Assembly: GCA_963727045.1 (NCBI GenBank)
Contig: CAVSES010000002.1
Location: forward strand, 1,364,001 to 1,428,000
From: Bog-1198 sp963727045
GTDB lineage: Bacteria; Pseudomonadota; Gammaproteobacteria; Steroidobacterales; Steroidobacteraceae
Direction: 5' to 3'
DNA length: 64,000 nt
The position numbers and the translations under genes were made by a program. Of the stretch, positions 1 to 8,373 are shown piece by piece (within the stretch, counting starts at the first letter, position 1; each line of letters begins with the position of its first letter). The notes beneath the pieces were generated by a model. It had not been told where the DNA came from. It made no database searches and saw nothing but the letters and a program-made list of their open reading frames with translations.

Positions 1-933
1 TAACTCCTGGCGCGCAGCAGGCCGGCAGCGCCGCGCCAGATCCTCCAAAAAGGCGAGCACCTGCCTGCTGCTCTTGGCCATCCGGGTCGCCAACGCATAA
101 TCGGCAAAGTTGTTGAAACCCACCAAACGGGCCAATTCGTGCCGCAACGGCAGGATCTCCGCGATGATGGGATTGTTGTCGAATCGTCCGGCGCTCGGCC
201 CCAAGTCGGAAGCCCTCGTGATCCACGCCTCGTAGATGTCGCGGCGAAGTTGTGCGCTTTCGGCGCTCGCCATCACCGTCATATAGGTCGGCTGATCGAG
301 CTTGAAAAGCCAGCCGGGCTGATTCGCCTCGCGGGCGTCAGCGGCGGCGCGATCGACGGCGTTCGCCGGCAAACCGGCGAGTTCCGCGCCGTCGGTGACG
401 CTTCGAGCATAGGCGCGCCCGGCGTCGAGCACATTCTCGGAAAACTTCGTGGCCAGCTGCGCCAGCCGCTGCGCGACCTCGCGGTATCGGGTCTTCTCCT
501 CGGGACGAAGGTCGACTCCCGCCAGCCGGAAGTCGCGCAGCGCATTGTCGACGACCTTGCGCTGCGAGGGTTCGAGCGAGCTGCCCTCGTGCTGCAGCAC
601 GTACGCATAGCCGGCCTGCAACGCGGTGTTCTGGCCGAGTTCCGAGGAATATGCCGTGAGCAGCGGCACGCATTCGTTGTACGCCTCGCGCATGTCCGTG
701 GAATTCGCGACCGCATTCAAATGCCCGATGGGGCTCCATACCCGGCTCAATCGGTAGCTCAACTCCTCGACTGGAATGACCAGAGAGGCAAAGGTGGGAT
801 TGGCGATGGCAGTCAGTTCGGCCAGACGAGCCCGATTGTCCGCGAGCACTTTCTCCAAAGCGGGCCGCGCGTCGCCCGCCGCAATGCGCCCGAAAGCGGG
901 CAGCGAATCGAATTCCAGCAATGGGTTGTTCAC
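1..933 (-). CDS. prlC: oligopeptidase A (M3 metallopeptidase), N-terminal part, cut by window edge
   Basis: Reading the minus strand from a GTG at 933 gives an open frame to base 1 (311 codons, no stop). It begins MNNPLLEFDSLPAFGRI and contains LSRVWSPIGHLNAVANS, both typical of the N-terminal helical half of oligopeptidase A/PrlC, a cytosolic zinc oligopeptidase that degrades signal peptides and other short peptides. The catalytic HEFGH region lies in the C-terminal half, outside the window, so activity cannot be judged. The Shine-Dalgarno before the GTG is weak, but homology begins at once after it. Only short frames overlap on the opposite strand. The family call is firm; the gene is simply truncated by the window. 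Confidence 0.88.
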   Translation of the reverse strand, partial: MNNPLLEFDSLPAFGRIAAGDARPALEKVLADNRARLAELTAIANPTFASLVIPVEELSYRLSRVWSPIGHLNAVANSTDMREAYNECVPLLTAYSSELGQNTALQAGYAYVLQHEGSSLEPSQRKVVDNALRDFRLAGVDLRPEEKTRYREVAQRLAQLATKFSENVLDAGRAYARSVTDGAELAGLPANAVDRAAADAREANQPGWLFKLDQPTYMTVMASAESAQLRRDIYEAWITRASDLGPSAGRFDNNPIIAEILPLRHELARLVGFNNFADYALATRMAKSSRQVLAFLEDLARRCRPAARQEL

Positions 934-946
934 TGATCCGATTCTA

Positions 947-1855
947 TCAGACGTGCGTCAATATCCAGGTGAGGACCGCGGTGCTCCCGACGAAGCCGCC
1001 GACCCCCGCCAAGGCACGGCGGCGAAACCGCCGGGCGAGCGACTTGCCGTCGGATGCCGCAATCAGAAACGCCCGGCCGTCCAAGGGATCTGACAGAACA
1101 CTCGTCGACGGCGGGTGCACCTCGGCGGAGCGCTTCTTGAGCACTTCGCTGCGGGCTGCAGCGCGGGCCTCTTCCCATTCCCGGCTGTTCAACATTCCGT
1201 CCTGGTCGGCGTCGAAGCGCGCGAGCAGCGCCGCCTGGTCTTGTTTCCATTCATGAAGCAGATCCGCCACGGCGGCATCGGGGGTCTCGACGCTGACTCC
1301 GCCGAGGCTTCGAAAGGAGCCGATGGCGTAAACCAGTTCCTGTGGCTGCAATCGATGCTCGGTGTAGCGGTACCTGTCGGTCAGGACGGTATCGACCAGC
1401 CGGCCGAAGACTCCCGTGCCGTCGGGTATGTGCACATCCGGCCATTCCGAAGGTCCGTACCAGACATCTCTCGCGCCGGCAAATACTTCGGCGCCGCGCG
1501 GATCGATGAGGCACCGGCCGGTCCCGTCGTCCAGGAGAAACGGCACGTCGCTCGTGTCGCTTTGCAGGGTGGTCCAGGACCGCGATCTGCCGCTCGAGCC
1601 GCGCTCTTCGATCTTGTAGCGCCACCAGGTGCACGGTTTGCCGGTCAATGGACCCTTGGTCGGCGAGTTCGGCGGCAGGATCCCACGGCCGCTGAGCTCC
1701 ACATAACCCTGCGCCGCGGATCGGATGCGCGAAGTCGGCGTGTCCTCGACGGCGCGATTCCTGGCCCAGGCCTTGAAGGCGAACCAAAACGAATAGGCCG
1801 CGGCGGCCGCAAGGGAGGCGACGATGAGCCAGAGTTTGAACCGATCGCCGGACAT
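947..1855 (-). CDS. GIDE-domain membrane protein with an EF-hand loop
   Basis: A 302-residue protein, start chosen at ATG 1855, 16 bases after the lemA stop; a longer in-frame start at 1975 would lie inside lemA. A transmembrane helix spans about residues 8-29. The middle (about 65-180) resembles the bacterial GIDE/E3-ubiquitin-ligase-like domain, including GPLTGKPCTWWRYKIEER and LIDPRGAEV. Residues 215-226 form an exact EF-hand loop, DADQDGMLNSRE, with D215, D217, D219 and E226 at the calcium-coordinating positions. A second hydrophobic segment ends the protein (about 281-300). It follows lemA in the same direction, a known LemA-GIDE pairing whose role is unclear. No RING finger is visible, so ubiquitin-ligase activity should not be inferred. 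The EF-hand appendix is unusual. Confidence 0.75.
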   Translation of the reverse strand: MSGDRFKLWLIVASLAAAAAYSFWFAFKAWARNRAVEDTPTSRIRSAAQGYVELSGRGILPPNSPTKGPLTGKPCTWWRYKIEERGSSGRSRSWTTLQSDTSDVPFLLDDGTGRCLIDPRGAEVFAGARDVWYGPSEWPDVHIPDGTGVFGRLVDTVLTDRYRYTEHRLQPQELVYAIGSFRSLGGVSVETPDAAVADLLHEWKQDQAALLARFDADQDGMLNSREWEEARAAARSEVLKKRSAEVHPPSTSVLSDPLDGRAFLIAASDGKSLARRFRRRALAGVGGFVGSTAVLTWILTHV

Positions 1856-1871
1856 GTCCGGATGGGTGTCT

Positions 1872-2444
1872 TCAGGTGCTGAAGAGCGCGCCCATGTCCA
1901 CGTCGCGCTTCTCCTCGCTCGTGAATTCCAGGAGCTGCGCCGGAAGGAAGCCGAATCTCTGCGCGATGATGGCATCCGGAAACACCTTCACGCGGATGTT
2001 ATTCAGGTTGACCTGATCGTTGTAAAGTTCCCGGCGGTCGGCGATGGACTCTTCGAGCGCGATGATTCTTCCCTGCAGTTGCTTGAAGGTCTCATCGCTC
2101 TTCAGTTGCGGATAGTTCTCGGCCACCGCGAACAACCGGCCGACCCCGGCCCGCAATTGCTGCTCGGCCGCGCCGACGGCGGCGACATTGCCCGAAGTGC
2201 TCGCCTGGCTGACCGAGGCTCGCGCCCGCATGACCTTCTCGAGCGTTTCCTGCTCGAACTGCATGTAGCGCTTGCAGGTTTCCACGAGTTTCGGCAGCTC
2301 GTCATGACGCTGTTTCAGCAGCACGTCGATGTTTGCCCAAGCCACCTTGATGTTCTCGCGCAGGCTGACGAGGCCGTTGTATATCCCTGCGACGTAAACG
2401 ATCAAAACGACGACCAAGGCGAGGATCACTACGAGACCGACCAC
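1872..2444 (-). CDS. lemA: LemA family protein
   Basis: A 190-residue protein with an N-terminal transmembrane helix (about residues 2-20) followed by a long helical domain. The stretch YNGLVSLRENIKVAWANIDV and the later RVKVFPDAIIAQRFGF are LemA signatures. In this family the N-terminus anchors a coiled helical bundle; the molecular role is unknown. It is first in a two-gene unit with the GIDE-domain protein and is divergent from the glutathione reductase gene, with only 70 bases between the two start codons, so both promoters must lie in or near that gap. I could not fix clear -35/-10 elements there. Confidence 0.9.
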   Translation of the reverse strand: MVGLVVILALVVVLIVYVAGIYNGLVSLRENIKVAWANIDVLLKQRHDELPKLVETCKRYMQFEQETLEKVMRARASVSQASTSGNVAAVGAAEQQLRAGVGRLFAVAENYPQLKSDETFKQLQGRIIALEESIADRRELYNDQVNLNNIRVKVFPDAIIAQRFGFLPAQLLEFTSEEKRDVDMGALFST

Positions 2445-2514
2445 TGCAGCACCTCATCCGTAAGCATTTGGACGATCTTCACAGTATATCATTGGGGTTT
2501 ACCCGCTCTTCAGG

Positions 2515-3876
2515 ATGGAGTTCACAGTGTCGGACCAATCCTTCGATCTCATCTGCGTCGGTGGCGGCAGCGGCGGTCTGGCCTGCGCACAGCGCGCCGC
2601 GGAGTACGGGGCCAAGGCCGCGGTGATCGAGTCGCACCGCCTGGGAGGCACCTGCGTCAACGTGGGTTGTGTACCAAAGAAGGTCATGTGGAATGCCGCG
2701 AGCGTCGCTCTGAGTCTTGCCGATGCAGCCGATTACGGCTTCGACGTCACCTTGCGCGGCAACGATTGGCAGCTTCTCAAAAGCAAGCGAGATGCCTATG
2801 TGCAGCGCCTGAACGGCATCTACGAGCGCAATCTGGAGACGAAAGGAGTGACGTGGGTCCGGGGAAGCGCCCGCTTCCGGGATGAGCACACGGTCGAAGT
2901 GAATGGCCGGCGCATGACGGCGAGGCACATCGTGGTCGCCACGGGCGGCAAGCCCATCGTGCCGCAACTGCCGGGGGCGGATCTTGGCATCGTTTCCGAC
3001 GGCTTCTTCTCGCTCGAGCAGCGTCCGAGGCGCGTCGCCATTGCCGGCAGCGGCTACGTGGCCTGCGAACTCGCCGGAGCGTTCCACGAACTCGGGAGCG
3101 AGGTGGAGCTGTTCATACGTAAGGACCATCTGCTCATGAGCTTCGATGCGATGCTCGGCAAATCCTTGATGCGTGAGATGCGCGAACAAGGGGTGACCAT
3201 TCACCAACACGTCGTGCCGAAGTCCGTGCACGAGCAATCGGGCCTGAAGACCCTGACGTCGATGGACGGACGGGAGTTTTCGGGCTTCGATTGCCTGTTG
3301 TGGGCGGTGGGCCGCTCCGCGAATACCGCCGGCCTCGACTTGAAGCACGCCGGTGTCGTGGTCGATGACGACGGCTACGTCGTCACCGACGGCTTGCAGA
3401 ACACCAACGTGCCGGGGATCTACGCCATCGGCGACGTGACGGGACGCGCCGCGCTGACGCCTGTCGCGATCGCCGCGGGCAGGCGCCTGGGCGACAGGCT
3501 GTTCGGCGGTGCTGCCGATCGCCGTCTGGAATACAGCATGATCCCAACCGTCGTGTTCACTCACCCGCCCATCGGCACCGTGGGCGCTAGCGAAGCCGAA
3601 GCGCGCGCGCGGTACGGGGACGCCGTAAAGGTGTACGTCGCCGACTTCACCCCGATGTATCACGCCCTGACGGCCCGAAAGACGCATACGGACATGAAGC
3701 TGGTCTGTGTGGGTCCGGAACAGCGAATCGTCGGCTGCCATGTGATCGGCACCGGCGCCGATGAAATGTTGCAGGGCTTCGCGGTCGCCATCCGGATGGG
3801 CGCGACCAAGCGGGATTTCGATGACACCGTTGCGATTCATCCGACCAGCGCCGAAGAGCTTGTCACCATGCGCTAG
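2515..3876 (+). CDS. gor: glutathione-disulfide reductase
   Basis: A 453-residue flavoprotein disulfide reductase that uses NADPH to reduce oxidised glutathione in the cytosol. The FAD-binding GGGSGG is at 16-21, the redox-active pair C47/C52 lies in GGTCVNVGCVPKK, the second nucleotide-binding motif is AIAGSGYVACELA, the second FAD contact is IYAIGDVTG, and the catalytic HPTSAEE puts His442 near the C-terminus. The length matches bacterial Gor. The GTCVNVGC spacing and absence of the lipoamide-dehydrogenase C-terminus favour Gor over Lpd. It is a single gene, divergent from lemA and convergent with aroE, from which it is separated by one hairpin. Confidence 0.92.
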   Translation: MEFTVSDQSFDLICVGGGSGGLACAQRAAEYGAKAAVIESHRLGGTCVNVGCVPKKVMWNAASVALSLADAADYGFDVTLRGNDWQLLKSKRDAYVQRLNGIYERNLETKGVTWVRGSARFRDEHTVEVNGRRMTARHIVVATGGKPIVPQLPGADLGIVSDGFFSLEQRPRRVAIAGSGYVACELAGAFHELGSEVELFIRKDHLLMSFDAMLGKSLMREMREQGVTIHQHVVPKSVHEQSGLKTLTSMDGREFSGFDCLLWAVGRSANTAGLDLKHAGVVVDDDGYVVTDGLQNTNVPGIYAIGDVTGRAALTPVAIAAGRRLGDRLFGGAADRRLEYSMIPTVVFTHPPIGTVGASEAEARARYGDAVKVYVADFTPMYHALTARKTHTDMKLVCVGPEQRIVGCHVIGTGADEMLQGFAVAIRMGATKRDFDDTVAIHPTSAEELVTMR

Positions 3877-3894
3877 GCGCGGCGCAGGCCGCGC
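3877..3894. terminator. hairpin filling the gap between convergent gor and aroE
   Basis: A perfect 7-bp stem (GCGCGGC / GCCGCGC) with loop GCAG lies exactly between the TAG of gor (3874-3876) and the TAA of aroE (3897-3895). It is symmetric, so it could stop transcription from both sides. The T-run is short (two T on the plus strand), so termination strength is uncertain. Confidence 0.5.
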
Positions 3895-4734
3895 TTACGC
3901 GTGCTGAGACAGGGCTTTCAGAACGGGTTGGGTGTCCGGCCGGATGCCCCGCCAGAGCAAGAATGACTCCGCCGCCTGTTCGACGAGCATCCCCCAGCCC
4001 TTGGTCGTGCGCGCCGCATGCAGCGATTTCGCCCACAGGGTGAAAGGGGTATGGCCGCGCCCGTACGCCATGTCGTAGCAGATCGTTTCCTCACCCACCA
4101 GCCCCACCGGCAATTCGGGCATTTCGCCATGCAGGCTCGCCGAGGTGGCGTTGACGATCAAGTCGTACGGCGGCCCTTCGACTTCGGTGAAGCCGCAGCC
4201 CGAAATCTGGCCCATGTCGGCAAACTCGCCCGCCAATTTTCGGGCTCGATCGGGCGTGCGATTGGCGATGACGACCTCGCCCAATTCACGTTCCAGCAAG
4301 GGACCGAGAACGCCCCGCACCGCGCCGCCGGCGCCGAGGATCAGGACCCTCTTTCCGGCGAGAGTGATGCCCAGATTGCGTTCAAGATCGGCCGTGAGCC
4401 CCAAACCGTCGGTGTTGTCGCCAAGCAGGGAGGTATCCTTGAAAAAGGCGATCGTATTCACGGCTTGCGCTCGTTCGGCCCGCGGCGTGAGCTCGTTGAC
4501 GAGCTCCGCCGCCGCCTGCTTGTGGGGCAGCGTGACGTTGAGGCCGCGAACGCCGCTCGCAAACAAGCGCAACGCGTCGCGCCGAAAATCGTCCGGGGCG
4601 ATGTCGAACAACCGGTACACGAGGTTCTGAGCGGTCGCCTTGGCGAACATCCCATGAATGAAGGGCGACCAGCTGTGGGCCACAGGGTGCCCCACGACGC
4701 CGTATTGATCCGGTATATCCGGCCCCGTGCTCAC
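3895..4734 (-). CDS. aroE: shikimate dehydrogenase (NADP+)
   Basis: Reduces 3-dehydroshikimate to shikimate in aromatic amino-acid synthesis. The protein starts MSTGPDIPDQYGVVGHPVAHS, followed by the substrate-binding SWSPFIH, the catalytic-lysine region NVTLPHKQAA, DNTDGLG, the NADP-binding GAGGAVRGV and the NADP-specific ANRTPDRA. About 279 residues, normal for AroE. I prefer GTG 4734, whose GTGA overlaps the hemB TGA by four bases; a GTG at 4746 in the same frame adds four residues. It is downstream of and translationally coupled to hemB. Confidence 0.92.
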   Translation of the reverse strand: MSTGPDIPDQYGVVGHPVAHSWSPFIHGMFAKATAQNLVYRLFDIAPDDFRRDALRLFASGVRGLNVTLPHKQAAAELVNELTPRAERAQAVNTIAFFKDTSLLGDNTDGLGLTADLERNLGITLAGKRVLILGAGGAVRGVLGPLLERELGEVVIANRTPDRARKLAGEFADMGQISGCGFTEVEGPPYDLIVNATSASLHGEMPELPVGLVGEETICYDMAYGRGHTPFTLWAKSLHAARTTKGWGMLVEQAAESFLLWRGIRPDTQPVLKALSQHA

Positions 4735-5738
4735 TGGTCGAGCCACTCGGCCGCGCGCTTGGCGAAATAAGTCAAAATCCCGTCGGCGCCCGCGCGCTTC
4801 ATGGAAACCAGCGTTTCCAGCGCGATCGCGCGTTCATCCACCCAGCCGTTGGCGGCCGCGGCCATGATCATCGAGTATTCGCCGCTCACCTGGTAGACGA
4901 AGGTGGGCATTCCGAAACGATCTTTGACGCGGCGCACAATATCCAGATAGGGCAGACCCGGCTTGATCATGACCATGTCGGCTCCCTCGCTGATATCGAG
5001 GGCCACCTCGCGGAGCGCCTCGTCCGAGTTCGCAGGGTCCATTTGGTAGGTGTGTTTGCTGCCCGTGCCGAGTTGAGCGGCCGACCCTACGGCCTCGCGA
5101 AACGGACCATAAAAGCTCGACGCATACTTTGCCGCATAGGCCAGGATCCTGGTGTGAACGAGGCCCGCCGTTTCAAGGGCATTGCGAATCGCGGCGATGC
5201 GCCCGTCCATCATGTCCGAGGGCGCGACGACGTCCGCGCCTGCATCCGCATGCGAGCGTGCCTGACGGACGAGGGTCTCCACCGTCAGGTCGTTTTGCAC
5301 GTAGCCCTTGTCGTCGATCAGGCCATCCTGCCCGTGCGTCGTGAAGGGATCGAGGGCGACGTCGGTGATCACGCCGAGGCCAGGAAACTCCTTTTTCACG
5401 GCGCGCACGGCGGTTTGCGCGATGCCGTTCGGATTCCAGGACTCGCGCGCGTCGAGCGTCTTTTTTTCCTTGGGCGTAACCGGGAACAGGGCGATGGCCG
5501 GGATCTTCAGGCGCGCCAATGCCTCGCATTCCCGCAGCAACTCATCGACCGACAACCGCTCGATCCCGGGCATCGAAGCGACCGGCTGGCGCTCGTTGCG
5601 CCCTTCGACGACAAAAACCGGGTATATCAAGGCATCCACGCTCAGCTGGGTTTCTCGCATCAGCCGGCGGGAAAACTCGTCGCGGCGCATGCGCCGCAGG
5701 CGGGTGTTTGGAAATGAATTGGTGGTGGTTCCGGTCAT
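4731..5738 (-). CDS. hemB: delta-aminolevulinic acid dehydratase (porphobilinogen synthase), magnesium type
   Basis: Joins two 5-aminolevulinate molecules into porphobilinogen, an early step of heme synthesis. 335 residues. The two Schiff-base lysines are in YAAKYASSFYGPFREA and MVMIKPGLPYLD. The metal-site region reads DVALDPFTTHGQDG, with Asp/Ala in place of the cysteines of zinc enzymes; this is the Pseudomonas-like, magnesium-responsive type. It overlaps aroE by four bases, and another heme gene (hemF) is found 10 kb away. Divergent from an ECF sigma gene across 139 bases. Confidence 0.94.
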   Translation of the reverse strand: MTGTTTNSFPNTRLRRMRRDEFSRRLMRETQLSVDALIYPVFVVEGRNERQPVASMPGIERLSVDELLRECEALARLKIPAIALFPVTPKEKKTLDARESWNPNGIAQTAVRAVKKEFPGLGVITDVALDPFTTHGQDGLIDDKGYVQNDLTVETLVRQARSHADAGADVVAPSDMMDGRIAAIRNALETAGLVHTRILAYAAKYASSFYGPFREAVGSAAQLGTGSKHTYQMDPANSDEALREVALDISEGADMVMIKPGLPYLDIVRRVKDRFGMPTFVYQVSGEYSMIMAAAANGWVDERAIALETLVSMKRAGADGILTYFAKRAAEWLDQ

Positions 5739-5877
5739 CTCGACTGTGACTCCTGACTATGACTTCAGTGCGGCGACCGAGGCACGCCTGACCCCCGTGC
5801 CGGCTTCCTGCCGTCGGCGGCAGCGTAACGCGGTAATATCGCGGGGGAGATGCCTCAAGCCGGGTGCTGATTTAACC

Positions 5878-6405
5878 ATGAAGGATCAGGTTCGCGGAAA
5901 TCACAAGCGTGCCCGGTTTCAGGCGCTGTGCCAGACGCTTCGGCCCGATCTCCTGCGTTTCGCCTTCTGGTTGTCCCGCGACCACGCCTTGGCCGAGGAC
6001 GTGGTCCAGGAGACCATGTTGCGCGCCTGGAAGGCACAGGATTCCCTTCAGGACGAGGCCGCGGCCAAGCCGTGGTTCTTGACGATCATCCGGCGGGAGT
6101 ACGCGCGCAGCTTCGAGCGCAAGCGCTTCGTGACCGTGGATGTCGACGAACTGGTCGCCCGCGAGGAGCCCATGCTCGCCGCCGCCGAGGAGCAAAATCT
6201 CGCCGAATTGCGCAATGCCTTGTTCAAGCTCCCCGACGAGTACCGGGAGCCGTTGATGCTGCAGGTTCTCATGGGATTCTCCACTGCCGAAATATCCCGC
6301 GAACTGGGATTGTCCGGTGCCGCGGTCCTGACGCGCCTCTTTCGCGCGCGCAAGCAGCTGCGCGCACTGTGCGGCGAGGATACGAGTCTGGACCCGCAAG
6401 AATGA
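5878..6405 (+). CDS. ECF-type RNA polymerase sigma factor
   Basis: 175 residues from ATG 5878; the open frame extends far upstream, but that stretch is antisense to hemB. Region 2 is visible in LLRFAFWLSRDHALAEDVVQ and ETMLRAWKA, and region 4 in LPDEYREPLMLQVLMGFS followed by TAEISRELGLSGAAVLTRLF. There is no sigma region 1 or 3, as expected of the ECF group. Its stop codon overlaps the start of a zinc-type anti-sigma factor (ATGATG around 6402), so the two are translationally coupled and probably act as a signal-responsive pair. The target genes are not evident. Autoregulation is likely by analogy, but I found no convincing ECF promoter upstream. Confidence 0.88.
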   Translation: MKDQVRGNHKRARFQALCQTLRPDLLRFAFWLSRDHALAEDVVQETMLRAWKAQDSLQDEAAAKPWFLTIIRREYARSFERKRFVTVDVDELVAREEPMLAAAEEQNLAELRNALFKLPDEYREPLMLQVLMGFSTAEISRELGLSGAAVLTRLFRARKQLRALCGEDTSLDPQE

Positions 6406-7124
6406 TGGACTGCACCCAGTATCGGCGGGCGTTGATGGCGCAACCGCATGATGCGGACCCGGCGTTGCGCGAGCACCGGGAGAGCTGCGGCGACTGCAAT
6501 CTGTACACGGAGCGGCTGCTCAAGTTCGAGTCGCGCCTCGAGCGAGCCATGCGCGTGGCTGTACCGGCCGCAGGGGACTCACCGCCGCTGCGTTTCGGAT
6601 TGCGCGAGCCGGCGCCGCGATCAACGGTCTATCGCAGACACTGGCTCGCCATGGCCGCGAGCTTCTTGCTGGCCGCCGTGGTGGCGGGAGGACTCTGGTT
6701 GAGCGTTCCGGGCCGCAGCCTCGCCGCCGACGTCGTGACGCACATGGCCGAGGAGCCCGAGGCCTGGCGGCGCACCGATGTGCCGGTTGAGGGCCCGGCG
6801 CTCGAGGCTGTGTTGCGCGATTCGCACCTGCGTTTGGCCGCCGGTCCCGGCATCGTCAGCTATGCCGCCAGCTGCGGCTTCCGGGGGCATCATGTGCCGC
6901 ATCTCGTCATACAGACCGAATCGGGGCCTGTCACGGTGATGGTGCTGGTGCACGAGCGCGCGTCCAAGACGATGCCCTTCCATGAGCAGGGGTATCGCGG
7001 CGTCATCGTACCGATGCCGGGCCACGGAAGCCTTGCCGTGCTCACGCGCGGCACGGCGGTGGATCCCTCCGTCATCGAACGCATCGCCCTTGAGGTGCAG
7101 GGCTCGATCGTCTGGACCCGCTAG
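6402..7124 (+). CDS. membrane anti-sigma factor, DUF3379-like, with zinc anti-sigma motif
   Basis: 240 residues from ATG 6402, overlapping the sigma gene's TGA. Near the N-terminus H25-x3-C29-x2-C32 (HRESCGDC) is the HxxxCxxC motif of zinc-containing anti-sigma domains. A single transmembrane helix lies at about residues 82-104 (WLAMAASFLLAAVVAGGLWL). The periplasmic part of about 135 residues contains two cysteine-free lobes and a single Cys in AASCGFRG; it resembles DUF3379. The expected role is to hold the sigma factor at the inner membrane and release it on a periplasmic signal. The signal is unknown. Confidence 0.8.
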   Translation: MMDCTQYRRALMAQPHDADPALREHRESCGDCNLYTERLLKFESRLERAMRVAVPAAGDSPPLRFGLREPAPRSTVYRRHWLAMAASFLLAAVVAGGLWLSVPGRSLAADVVTHMAEEPEAWRRTDVPVEGPALEAVLRDSHLRLAAGPGIVSYAASCGFRGHHVPHLVIQTESGPVTVMVLVHERASKTMPFHEQGYRGVIVPMPGHGSLAVLTRGTAVDPSVIERIALEVQGSIVWTR

Positions 7125-7149
7125 CCCTCTCGAGAGCGGGATGCCAGGG

Positions 7150-7422
7150 TCAAATGCCGACCTCGCCGAGCAAATCGACTAGGCGCCTCGCGCTCGCCGC
7201 CAGCGTCGGGTGGTCGGCCTCGAATTGGACCGCGATTCTTTCCAACCGGTCCGGGAGCGAGCCCTGCGGCAAGAAAGGCGGCTCAGCGGGCTTGTCGATC
7301 AATCGATTGATGTCGCGCATCATGTCGCTCAATGATTCCCTGGATTTGGGGTCCTCTCGAAGAGCATCGGTCAATTCTGAGTGAAGCTTGGCGGCGAGGT
7401 CGCGTAAGGAATTTCTATCCAT
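7150..7422 (-). CDS. small DUF4404-like protein
   Basis: A 90-residue, charged, mostly helical protein starting MDRNSLRDLAAKLHSEL and ending DLLGEVGI. The pattern of an N-terminal helix, a short proline-containing linker (PAEPPFLPQG) and a C-terminal helix, VQFEADHPTLAASARRLVD, resembles DUF4404, a family without known function. No signal peptide or membrane segment. Convergent with the anti-sigma gene, with 25 bases between the stops that include the 10-bp palindrome CTCTCGAGAG (7127-7136). Confidence 0.6.
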   Translation of the reverse strand: MDRNSLRDLAAKLHSELTDALREDPKSRESLSDMMRDINRLIDKPAEPPFLPQGSLPDRLERIAVQFEADHPTLAASARRLVDLLGEVGI

Positions 7423-7468
7423 ATGTGGAGTCCTGAAAGAAAACGGCTTTCTTTGGATCGAGGTCGCC

Positions 7469-8317
7469 CTATTGTGCCACTCGCTCGGGAGTCAGGCGGC
7501 CTACTTCCACGTAGCCGGCCCCGGGCGTTGCGATTCCCGCATGAATTGCGGAATAGGCTTCCCTCAGGTGTTCGTCCGTCCCAAAGGGCGGGTTCACGAT
7601 CATCAAACCGCTGCCGGCGAGTCCGACGCCGGCATCGTCCGGGTGGATCGCAAGGTCGGCGAACAGCATCTTGGGAATCCGCAGCGCTTCAAACCGCGAA
7701 TGCACCGTGCTGCGCTGTGATGCGCTGCGGATCGGGTACCACATCAAGAAGACACCGCTCGGCCAGCGGCGGTACGCATCCGAAAATGACTGCAGCATCA
7801 ACTTCAATTCATCCAGGCTTTCGTAGGGAGGGTCGATCAGCACGAGCCCGCGACGCTCGTCCGGCGGCAGATACGCCTTGAGCGCGGCGTAGCCGTCGCC
7901 GATCTCGGTGCGGACCCGGCCCTGAGACTTGATCTCCCGCTCCGCGGCGCGCGCCTCGGCGGGCATCAATTCGACAAACAGTGCGCGGTCCTGGGGGCGC
8001 AGCCCGCCTGCGATCAGCGCAGGAGAACCCGGATAGCGCGCCAGGCGCTTGCCGCGCCGCGCGTGGATCGCCGCGAAATAGCCTGCGAGCGCAGGCGCGC
8101 CGATGCTGGTTTGGATCAAACGCTGAACGCCCCGCTCGGCCTCGCCGGATTTGTGCGCCTCCGCAGCTTGCAGATCGTAGTACCCGCGGCCCGCGTGACT
8201 GTCCAATGCGAAGTACGGAGTGTCCTTGCGCTGCAATGCGCTGATGCAATACATCAGGCCGACATGCTTCGCCACGTCCGCAAAATTGCCTGCATGATAG
8301 ATGTGTCTGTAGTTCAC
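7469..8317 (-). CDS. rlmJ: 23S rRNA (adenine(2030)-N(6))-methyltransferase
   Basis: 282 residues, beginning MNYRHIYHAGNFADVAKHVG, the diagnostic RlmJ N-terminus. The SAM-binding region includes FALDSHAGRGYYDL, and the catalytic motif IV is LIDPPYES (DPPY). RlmJ methylates A2030 of 23S rRNA during ribosome assembly. The length matches the E. coli enzyme. Monocistronic by position, 46 bases from the DUF4404-like gene. Confidence 0.93.
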   Translation of the reverse strand: MNYRHIYHAGNFADVAKHVGLMYCISALQRKDTPYFALDSHAGRGYYDLQAAEAHKSGEAERGVQRLIQTSIGAPALAGYFAAIHARRGKRLARYPGSPALIAGGLRPQDRALFVELMPAEARAAEREIKSQGRVRTEIGDGYAALKAYLPPDERRGLVLIDPPYESLDELKLMLQSFSDAYRRWPSGVFLMWYPIRSASQRSTVHSRFEALRIPKMLFADLAIHPDDAGVGLAGSGLMIVNPPFGTDEHLREAYSAIHAGIATPGAGYVEVGRLTPERVAQ

Positions 8318-8373
8318 CGCGCGGCATTGTGCCAGCGCCGGGGGCGGTGCGTCGAAGTTAAGTGGCCGCGCGC

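Noticed and set aside
2479..3840. Minus-strand open frame with the same length as gor (453 codons)
   Set aside because: Equal length is a coincidence of the same stop-poor stretch; gor motifs are complete on the plus strand.
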